Translations under genes and position numbers: made by a program
NCBI GenBank assembly: GCA_902615145.1
Contig: CACMNK010000003.1
Span: 42,499-106,498 of the forward strand
DNA length: 64,000 nucleotides
Source: an uncultured Pelagibacteraceae bacterium
GTDB taxonomy: Bacteria; Pseudomonadota; Alphaproteobacteria; Pelagibacterales; Pelagibacteraceae
Direction: 5' to 3'
Notes under the pieces: generated by a model
What the model was told of the DNA's origin: nothing
What the model saw: only the letters and a program-made list of their open reading frames with translations
The model's database searches: none
Shown: positions 57,800 through 64,000 of the stretch, in pieces
How the letters are laid out: the number at the start of each line of letters is the position of its first letter
Position numbering within the stretch: the first letter of the stretch is position 1

Positions 57800-58079
57800 T
57801 GTTAATCTTTTTAAACATTTCTTTGCTCATTTTCCAATAAATTACTTTTTTGGCAGGTACTGCAATTTTGTCTCCTGTTTTAGGATTTCTTCTTATAGAT
57901 GATTTTTGATTTCTGATGCTTAAAGATCCCCAACCTCTAATTTCTACTCTCTCCTCCCTCTTCAGAGCTCTTTTTATTTCGGTTAATATTATATCTGTTG
58001 TCTTTGATATGTCTTTTTTTTGGAAATTAGGAAAGCTACTTGAAATTTGTTTTAAGAGTTTTGACTTTACAACGCCCAA
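57786..58079 (-). CDS. ihfB: Integration host factor subunit beta
   Basis: A 97-residue HU/IHF DNA-bending protein. The signature RVEIRGWGSLSIRN and the beta-arm tip RRNPKTGD are present. With the alpha subunit encoded elsewhere it bends DNA at specific sites. It follows rpsA by 31 bases, the conserved rpsA-ihfB pair, and overlaps pyrF by 14. Confidence 0.93.
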   Translation of the reverse strand: MGVVKSKLLKQISSSFPNFQKKDISKTTDIILTEIKRALKREERVEIRGWGSLSIRNQKSSIRRNPKTGDKIAVPAKKVIYWKMSKEMFKKINNEKE

Positions 58080-58110
58080 TTTAACACTTCTTTTTTTTAG
58101 TTATATTTCT

Positions 58111-59835
58111 TTATTTTTCCTTATCTTTTTTCTTTAAGTCGTCAGATAAAGAGGAGAAAGGAAGATTTTTCCCCGACCCCTCTGCTCCATACTTTTCAAG
58201 AGCTTCTTTTTTTTCAATTTCTTCTAATAGTTTCATACTTAAAGAAATCTTACGTTTATTCAAATCAATTTCAGAAATTGCACAGTCTATTTTTTCACCA
58301 CCTGTGAATCTTGATGGTCGAGCATCTGCTGGATTAATTGCTATTTGTGATTTTTTAATAATAAAATCCATTTCGCAACCCTCTGGTCTTACAATTAATC
58401 CCTTATTATCTGTTGAAATTATTTTTACAGTAATTGTCTGATTTTTTTTCTTATCACTAAACCAGTCTAAAGGATCATTCTGTGTTTGTTTGTAACCAAC
58501 TCTAATTTTTTGCTCCTCCACTTTTATTTCTAAGACTTTGACTTTTATTTTGTCACCTTTTTTATATTTGTTAAGTTCATCTTCCCCATTGTTAAGATAA
58601 GTTAAATCATTACAATGTAAAAAAGTATCAATATTTATATCTTCAACTTTAACAAATAAAGAGTACTCGTTTTTGTTTACTATTTCACCACTCACAACAG
58701 ACCCAACTGGATATTTTTTATTGAAAGTTTCAAATGGATTTTCCAGCGTTAATCTATGAGAAATTGCTACTCTTCTTTTTTCTTTATCTATTTCAGTTAT
58801 TACACAATTAATTTCATCGCCAATTTTAAACATTTTTTTTGCTGATACATTTTTTTTTGTCCAACTAAGTTCACTTGAATGTAAAAGTGTAGTTAACCCA
58901 GGCTCTAATTCACAGAATGCACCAAAGTCCATAATTTTTGTAACCTTGGCTTTATAAACTTTGTTTAGTTCATAATTTTCAATATGCTCAAAAGGATCAG
59001 GTGACATTTGTTTAACTGAGCATCCAACTTGTAGCTTCTCTTTATCAACAGATATCACTTTTAGATCATGTTTTTCACCAATGTTAAAAACTTCGTCAGG
59101 ATGATTTACTCTCGAATAGGAAATTTCTTGCAAATGAACCAAAACATCTAGTTCTCCATTCACATTAAAAAAGCACCCAAATGTACTATAACCTTTTACT
59201 TCAGCTCCTTTGATAATGTCTCCAACTTTGTACTTGTCAATTATTTTTGCCTTATCTTCTTTTTTAAAAGAGGAAATAATTTCTCTTCTTGATACGCAAG
59301 CATTACCTCTTACTTTATCAAGTTTAATAAGAGCGAATTTTTGTGGTTCATTCATTAAATGACTAATATCTTTTAATGGTTTATCACTAATTTGTGAACC
59401 TGGTAGAAACATTAGAGAACCTGTATCAATGTGTTCAACAATACAACCTCCTTTACATTTAGAGGTAATTTTTCCCATAATGGGCACTTTTTTTTCATAG
59501 GCTTCAACTAATTTATCCCATCCCTTGATTTTTTGGGCTTTACTTGCAGATACCACAACTTCTCCCATTTTATTTTCTAGTTTCTCTAATAAAACTGAAA
59601 TTTTTTCTCCAACCTTAATTTTTTCGCTTAATCCCATAGTTTTTAACTCATTTATATCTAAAACGGGTTCAGATTTAAGTCCATCAACATGTAGAAAAAC
59701 ATATTTTTCAGTTATCTTGTTAACTTTACCTTCAATTATTTTTCCTTCTTCAATATTGATTTTAGATAATTGACTATTTAACAGCTGCTCAAATTGTTGA
59801 TTATCAGGGTTTGTTAAATCTTTGTATATTTCCAT
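58111..59835 (-). CDS. rpsA: Small ribosomal subunit protein bS1
   Basis: A 574-residue protein with six S1/OB repeats that captures mRNA on the 30S subunit. The repeats start at about residues 31, 117, 204, 289, 376 and 461, each with the G-x-V...F/GCFV pattern. The C-terminal tail is charged (KKDKEK). It overlaps cmk by one base. In a genome with few Shine-Dalgarno sites, S1-dependent initiation is likely important; that is inference. Confidence 0.97.
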   Translation of the reverse strand: MEIYKDLTNPDNQQFEQLLNSQLSKINIEEGKIIEGKVNKITEKYVFLHVDGLKSEPVLDINELKTMGLSEKIKVGEKISVLLEKLENKMGEVVVSASKAQKIKGWDKLVEAYEKKVPIMGKITSKCKGGCIVEHIDTGSLMFLPGSQISDKPLKDISHLMNEPQKFALIKLDKVRGNACVSRREIISSFKKEDKAKIIDKYKVGDIIKGAEVKGYSTFGCFFNVNGELDVLVHLQEISYSRVNHPDEVFNIGEKHDLKVISVDKEKLQVGCSVKQMSPDPFEHIENYELNKVYKAKVTKIMDFGAFCELEPGLTTLLHSSELSWTKKNVSAKKMFKIGDEINCVITEIDKEKRRVAISHRLTLENPFETFNKKYPVGSVVSGEIVNKNEYSLFVKVEDINIDTFLHCNDLTYLNNGEDELNKYKKGDKIKVKVLEIKVEEQKIRVGYKQTQNDPLDWFSDKKKNQTITVKIISTDNKGLIVRPEGCEMDFIIKKSQIAINPADARPSRFTGGEKIDCAISEIDLNKRKISLSMKLLEEIEKKEALEKYGAEGSGKNLPFSSLSDDLKKKDKEK

Positions 59836-60491
59836 TAACTAGTAATTTTTCTATCTATAATTTTTTTTATTTTTAAAAAACACGCTCTTTTAGATAAATT
59901 TGTTGTGTTAATCAATACCGAATCTTTTGTTTTCTTTAGGGGTGAAATTTTCCGAGAATAGTCATTTTTATCGCGTTTTTTAATGCTTTTTAGCACATCA
60001 TTATAACTTATTTTTTTGTTTAAAAGTTTTAATTCTTTATATCTTCGAAGTGCTCTAGTCTTAAGATTAGCTGTTATAAAAAATTTTAACTCAGCATCTG
60101 GTATTATTTTATAAGTAATATCTCTACCATCAAGACATGATCCATTGTATTTTAACGGTGGATTATATGCGCAGTCCAATTGAAATGAATGAACTAGTTT
60201 TCTTATTTTTTTTTCTTTAGCTATAATTGAAGCAACTGTAGCAACTTTATCAGTCAAGAGTTTTTTATTTTCTAAATCTTTAATTTTCAATTTTTTAATT
60301 TTATCTTTCACATATTTATAATTATATTTTGAGGGGTTAGAAATCTTAATATTTGCAACATATCTATAACAACGTCCAGTATCAAGATGTAAAAGATTAT
60401 AGTGTTTAGAGATAAGTTTTGCTTGCGTGCCTGCACCTGCTGCGGCGGGCGAGTCGATTGCTATTTTAATTATTTTTTTTCTTTTTTTCAT
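59835..60491 (-). CDS. cmk: Cytidylate kinase (P-loop lysine missing)
   Basis: Phosphorylates CMP and dCMP; 218 residues. The nucleotide-binding start reads IDSPAAAGAGTQAK (13-26), where cytidylate kinases have G-P-A-(A/G)-(S/A)-G-K-G-T: the Walker A Lys is Ala. The rest is normal: LDTGRCYR, the Q-containing segment near HSFQLD, LDGRDI and DAELKFFITANLKTRALRRYKE (split). The P-loop codons are strikingly GC-rich for this genome. It overlaps aroA by 4 bases in the aroA-cmk-rpsA order. The family is certain; activity needs proof. Confidence 0.9.
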   Translation of the reverse strand: MKKRKKIIKIAIDSPAAAGAGTQAKLISKHYNLLHLDTGRCYRYVANIKISNPSKYNYKYVKDKIKKLKIKDLENKKLLTDKVATVASIIAKEKKIRKLVHSFQLDCAYNPPLKYNGSCLDGRDITYKIIPDAELKFFITANLKTRALRRYKELKLLNKKISYNDVLKSIKKRDKNDYSRKISPLKKTKDSVLINTTNLSKRACFLKIKKIIDRKITS

Positions 60492-61810
60492 AATTTATTT
60501 AATTGATTTATTATATTCAAAAAGTTGGGAAAAGAAGTTCGTATAGCTTTACTATCATGTATTTCCCATAATCCCCCAAATGATAGTGCAGCTATTACGC
60601 TTGTCATAAATACTCTGTGATCTTTGAGATAATTATTTATTATTATTTTTTTATCAATTTTCAAGTTAGGATTACCAAAAATTTTAATTGAATTCTTTGT
60701 TCTAATATTTTTTATACCCATTTTATTTAAAATCTTAGATCCCCATTTTAGCCGTGGACTTTCTTTCTTATCTAATTCAGCTAATCCTTTAAAATAGGAA
60801 TTTCCATTCGCTTTAGCTGCTACTAAAAAAATTATTAAAAACTCATCTATAGCACTAGCATTTAACGAAGTAGGACAATTAATTGGTTTAATTGATTTGG
60901 AACTTTTAATCTTGATATCAGCGATTTCTTCCCCACGATAAATTTTTTTATTTTGTAAGAGTATATTTACTCCCATTTTTTTTAAAATTGTAATGATACC
61001 AATTCTTGAACGGTTTATATTTACATTTTTTATTAAAAGCTCAGAGTTTTTTGAAAGTGCAGTAAGTACAATGAAAAATGCACTAGAACTTATGTCAGAT
61101 GGGATATTGTAGTTTATCGTTCTAACTTTTTTAACTTTTTTAATCCGTATTAAGTCATAATTTTTTCTTTTAATAACTTTAATAGGTAAGCTCAGGTCAC
61201 TCATCATTTTTTCTGTATGATCTCTACTTTTTTTAGCTTTTATATAGGTTGTTCCATTAGCTCTCATAGCGGCGAGCATAACTGCACTTTTACATTGTGC
61301 TGAGCCTCGTGTTTCATGATATTTAATAGAATTTATATTTTTTGATCCCTGGATTGTAAGCGGTAAACTAAAATTCTTTTTTAATTTAAATCTTGCTCCA
61401 AATCTGGACAAAGGAGAAGCTACTCTTTTAAAATCTCTTCTAGATAAACTTTTGTCACCAACTAACTTAATTTTTTTAGTGGAGTTGATTATTAAACCAA
61501 GAATCAATCTACCCAAAGTTGCTGAGTTTCCCGCATTTATAACCGTATTTTTTCTAAAGTTATATCCATCAATTCCCTTTCCAAAAATTATAAAAAGGTT
61601 TTTCTTTTGAACAACTTTTATTCCAAATTTTTTAATAATATTAATTGCTGCTAATACATCCTCAGATATTAATAAATTTCTTGCCCTTGAAATACCTGAG
61701 GCTATTGAGGCAAATAGAACCCATCTTATACTTATACTTTTATCACCGCTTACAAAAATTTTTTTTTTAAAACTAGCAATTTTTTTTTTGATTATAATAT
61801 GGTTGGGCAT
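60488..61810 (-). CDS. aroA: 3-phosphoshikimate 1-carboxyvinyltransferase (EPSP synthase)
   Basis: Adds enolpyruvate from PEP to shikimate-3-phosphate; 440 residues. The N-terminal SGDKSISIRWVLFA carries the Lys, Ser and Arg ligands. The PEP loop, usually NAGTxxR, reads NAGNSATLGR, about three residues longer; SAQCKSA is near normal; and the usual KESDR is KESPR. The C-terminus keeps DHRVFMTS. It is 5 bases after lptB and overlaps cmk. The loop changes are worth noting, but the enzyme is otherwise complete. Confidence 0.93.
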   Translation of the reverse strand: MPNHIIIKKKIASFKKKIFVSGDKSISIRWVLFASIASGISRARNLLISEDVLAAINIIKKFGIKVVQKKNLFIIFGKGIDGYNFRKNTVINAGNSATLGRLILGLIINSTKKIKLVGDKSLSRRDFKRVASPLSRFGARFKLKKNFSLPLTIQGSKNINSIKYHETRGSAQCKSAVMLAAMRANGTTYIKAKKSRDHTEKMMSDLSLPIKVIKRKNYDLIRIKKVKKVRTINYNIPSDISSSAFFIVLTALSKNSELLIKNVNINRSRIGIITILKKMGVNILLQNKKIYRGEEIADIKIKSSKSIKPINCPTSLNASAIDEFLIIFLVAAKANGNSYFKGLAELDKKESPRLKWGSKILNKMGIKNIRTKNSIKIFGNPNLKIDKKIIINNYLKDHRVFMTSVIAALSFGGLWEIHDSKAIRTSFPNFLNIINQLNKL

Positions 61811-61815
61811 ATTGA

Positions 61816-62592
61816 TTAGTTTATTTGAAAACTATCACCAAAATATGCATTTTGAGCACTAATATTTTTTACTAAATTTGAGGGGGTGTCTTGTGCAATA
61901 ATCTTACAATTACTCAAAATCATAGCTACATCTACGCATGCAAGCAAATCCCTGGCTTGATGATCACAAATGCAAATAGTAATCCGGCTTTCTTGTTGCA
62001 GGTTTACAATAATTTCTTGAAGCATTTTTATAGTTAGAACATCCAAAGCAGCAAAAGGTTCGTCTAATAGTAAAACTTTTGGTTCACTTAAAAGAGCCAA
62101 TGCTAAAACTAATTTACGTTTTTGTCCACCAGAGAGATGTTTGGCTTTTATTTCTTTTAAATTATCTAACTCAAATTTTGAAATAACATAATTTATCCTT
62201 TGAGATCTAAGATTTACATCTGTGATAACTATTTCACTAATCGCTTTTAAATTATCATGTAATGATAAGTCGTTAAAATAACCTCCATATTGTGGAACAA
62301 AGCCAACTTTAAATTTTTTTGTTCTTAAATAAATTGGAAAATTTGTAGCGTCGTGACCATTGATAAATATCTTTCCATATTTTGGGGTGATTAATCCGGT
62401 AATAAGATTAAAAATAGTTGATTTACCCACACCATTTGGACCCAACATTCCAAAAATTTGCCCTTCATTAATTTTAAAATTAATATTGTCAAGTATGAGT
62501 CTGTTTCCATAAGATAATGAGATATTCTTAAATTCAAGCATCGTATTAGTGTTTTTAAACGATTTAATTCTAAATTTTTTGATTAGGCCCAT
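61816..62592 (-). CDS. lptB: LPS export ABC transporter ATP-binding protein LptB
   Basis: ATPase that powers LPS extraction from the inner membrane through LptFG. Walker A GPNGVGKST, Q-loop VPQYGGYF, signature LSGGQKRKL, Walker B VLLLDEPFAALD and H-loop CDHQARD are all intact. The start at 62592 gives 258 residues with a basic 17-residue N-terminal extension; the ATG at 62541 would give 241, the enterobacterial length. It follows lptC by 4 bases, with no lptA between. Confidence 0.95.
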   Translation of the reverse strand: MGLIKKFRIKSFKNTNTMLEFKNISLSYGNRLILDNINFKINEGQIFGMLGPNGVGKSTIFNLITGLITPKYGKIFINGHDATNFPIYLRTKKFKVGFVPQYGGYFNDLSLHDNLKAISEIVITDVNLRSQRINYVISKFELDNLKEIKAKHLSGGQKRKLVLALALLSEPKVLLLDEPFAALDVLTIKMLQEIIVNLQQESRITICICDHQARDLLACVDVAMILSNCKIIAQDTPSNLVKNISAQNAYFGDSFQIN

Positions 62593-62596
62593 AATT

Positions 62597-63169
62597 TTAA
62601 TTTGATTTTATCCTAACTTTTTTCTCTTCTTCGTACATAAAAATTTTTGTATCTTTAGTTGAGATATTGATTTCAACAACATCAGCTCTTAATAAATTTT
62701 TTTGATTTAAATAAACAACATTTTTTGAAATTATCAATGAATTTCTATTTAAAGAAAAATCAACATAATTTCCTTTAATTTTGTTGTCTTCATATTCAAT
62801 TACTACATTTTCAGAAAAAATAGTGTCGTAGTTGTTAATATTATACTTCCCAAATTTAGATTGAATATTTACCGTTTCACCAGATGCCATAATTATAGTA
62901 GCTTTAACACCACTCAGAAATATTACCTTATCATTATTTAAATCTATTTGCCCTTCGTTTGCATTTAAAATGTATTCATTACCTTTAGCGTCATTAGAGC
63001 TGTAGCTTACATCTTTTATTATATTCGTTGTTGTATCTATCTCCTCAACTAAAGCCTCATTTTCTATTGAAGTTATTTTCTCTTCATTAAAAAACTTAAA
63101 AATAAAAAAAAAAATTAAAATTACAGTTAATAGCCCAAATAAAATTTTAATTATAAAACGGTTCGCCAT
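62597..63169 (-). CDS. lptC: LPS export periplasmic protein LptC
   Basis: A 190-residue bitopic protein: a single N-terminal membrane helix (about 6-25) followed by a beta-jellyroll of repeating strands (NANEGQIDL, SKFGKYNI, GNYVDFSL). It receives LPS from LptBFG and normally passes it to LptA. It overlaps the kdsD stop by one base and is directly followed by lptB; the lptA that usually lies between is not here. Confidence 0.85.
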   Translation of the reverse strand: MANRFIIKILFGLLTVILIFFFIFKFFNEEKITSIENEALVEEIDTTTNIIKDVSYSSNDAKGNEYILNANEGQIDLNNDKVIFLSGVKATIIMASGETVNIQSKFGKYNINNYDTIFSENVVIEYEDNKIKGNYVDFSLNRNSLIISKNVVYLNQKNLLRADVVEINISTKDTKIFMYEEEKKVRIKSN

Positions 63170-64000
63170 TAAGATATATTCGATTGCAGGATTGTGTGTA
63201 CATGAAGAATTCCAATAGTTTTATTTTTATTCTTTTTGTCAAAGACACATAAGGAAGTGATTTTTTTGTTATTCATTATTGATAAAGCTTTAGCTGCTAA
63301 ATCGTTTTTTTCAACACTTATAGGATTTTTGGTCATTACTTTGCTAACTTTAGTGGTAAGTAAATTAGGATTTTTTTGATTAAACCTTCTGATTTGACCA
63401 TCCGTGATAATGCCGATTGTTTGTTTTTTTTTATTTTGAACAATCAAAACCCCAAGTTTTTTATCACTCAATATTTTTAATGCCTTTTTCATTTCTAAAT
63501 CTTCTTTTACAAATGGAATTTTTTTTCCAGTCAACATTATATCCTCAACAGTTTTTAGTTTCGCACCCAATGCTCCTGCAGGGTGAAGTTTTTTGAAATC
63601 AAGTTTGTTAAATTTTTTTTGTTTCATTACAGATATAGCTAAAGCGTCGCCCAGTGCTAGTTGAACTGAGGTGCTTGAAGTTGGGACAATACCACCAGAC
63701 TCTTTGACTTGAGGAGTTAACAATCTAATATCCGAGGCCTTATATAGTATTGATTCTTTTTTAGATACTATTCCAATCAATAAAACTTTATTTCTATTTG
63801 CATACTGAATAATATTTCTTAATTCATTTGTTTCACCGGAATAACTTATTAAAATTAATATATCTTTCTTAGTAATGCTTCCAAGATCTCCATGGGATGA
63901 ATTACTTGCTGATAAAAAAAAAGCTGGAGTTCCAACAGAGGAAAAAGTTGCTGCTATTTTACTTGCAATTAATCCACTCTTTCCAACACCACAAAGAATT
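63169..64000 (-). CDS. kdsD: Arabinose-5-phosphate isomerase KdsD/KpsF (5' end outside window)
   Basis: Converts ribulose-5-phosphate to arabinose-5-phosphate for Kdo synthesis in LPS. The frame continues unbroken from the stop at 63169 to base 64000, so about 277 codons are present and the start lies beyond the window. The SIS domain shows CGVGKSGLIASK, SHGDLG and SYSGETNEL; the metal-site LHPAGALG and two C-terminal CBS domains (about the last 120 residues) follow. Its position ahead of lptC is the classic kdsD-lptC order. Confidence 0.93.
   Translation of the reverse strand, partial: ILCGVGKSGLIASKIAATFSSVGTPAFFLSASNSSHGDLGSITKKDILILISYSGETNELRNIIQYANRNKVLLIGIVSKKESILYKASDIRLLTPQVKESGGIVPTSSTSVQLALGDALAISVMKQKKFNKLDFKKLHPAGALGAKLKTVEDIMLTGKKIPFVKEDLEMKKALKILSDKKLGVLIVQNKKKQTIGIITDGQIRRFNQKNPNLLTTKVSKVMTKNPISVEKNDLAAKALSIMNNKKITSLCVFDKKNKNKTIGILHVHTILQSNIS

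Overview
The window looks like chromosome from an alphaproteobacterium of the SAR11 group (Pelagibacterales). The DNA is very AT-rich, genes overlap or sit a few bases apart, most intergenic gaps are under 100 bases, and there are no insertion sequences, prophage, CRISPR arrays or integrases. Several gene orders are alphaproteobacterial: murA/DUF2948/hisD, bolA/J-protein/cobS/cobT, aroK/aroB, def/fmt/truA, aroA/cmk/rpsA/ihfB, trpF-trpB-trpA-accD-folC, and kdsD/lptC/lptB. The assignment rests on these orders and on base composition; no database search was run.

Layout. 1-281: start of uppP (minus). 282-463: regulatory gap with two interlocking inverted repeats before glutamate synthase. 464-6408: gltD-gltB. 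6401-8344: an alpha/beta hydrolase (minus) and a GT4 glycosyltransferase. 8345-16755: translation block thrS-infC-rpmI-rplT-pheS-pheT-lepA. 16760-19367: a small accessory patch with a membrane-anchored methyltransferase, a HAD/nucleotidyltransferase fusion and a minimal glycerophosphodiesterase-like protein, ending at tRNA-Ser. 19636-22951: gyrB and a RegB-type redox sensor kinase. 22948-26522: cobT-cobS-J protein, facing away from bolA. 26511-30091: aroB and aroK, then a 59-residue membrane protein and a large secreted protein of unknown role. 30115-32307: def-fmt-truA. 32287-39704 (minus): SET protein, HDAC-like deacetylase, dapE, dapD, HAD nucleotidase, argB, yidC, yidD, rnpA, rpmH. 39796-45091: VTT membrane protein, tRNA-Thr, two tiny basic proteins, dcd, murA, DUF2948, hisD, infA, tRNA-Phe and a cold-shock gene with the clearest intrinsic terminator in the window. 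45152-48554: a short-ORF/hairpin locus, tRNA-His, hisS, hisZ, hisG. 48744-52335: rmuC, a PD-(D/E)XK nuclease, sbcB and thioredoxin. 52332-64000 (minus): kdsD-lptC-lptB-aroA-cmk-rpsA-ihfB-pyrF-trpF-trpB-trpA-accD-folC, nearly all overlapping.

The genes are mostly core: ammonium assimilation, translation, supply of lysine, arginine, histidine, tryptophan and chorismate, peptidoglycan and LPS export, and DNA maintenance. The points most worth following up are: (i) a tryptophan block (trpF-trpB-trpA) whose members depart from family consensus at catalytic loops, including Asp for the TrpB catalytic Glu; (ii) a cytidylate kinase without its P-loop lysine, encoded by a locally GC-rich stretch; (iii) a tRNA-Phe with coupled changes at the D-loop/T-loop contact (A18 with G55); (iv) hisS starting 4 nt after the tRNA-His CCA end; (v) CobS/CobT with a J protein where no cobalamin genes are seen; (vi) a SET methyltransferase gene next to an HDAC-like deacetylase gene; (vii) lptC next to lptB with no lptA between; and (viii) the paired inverted repeats before gltD.
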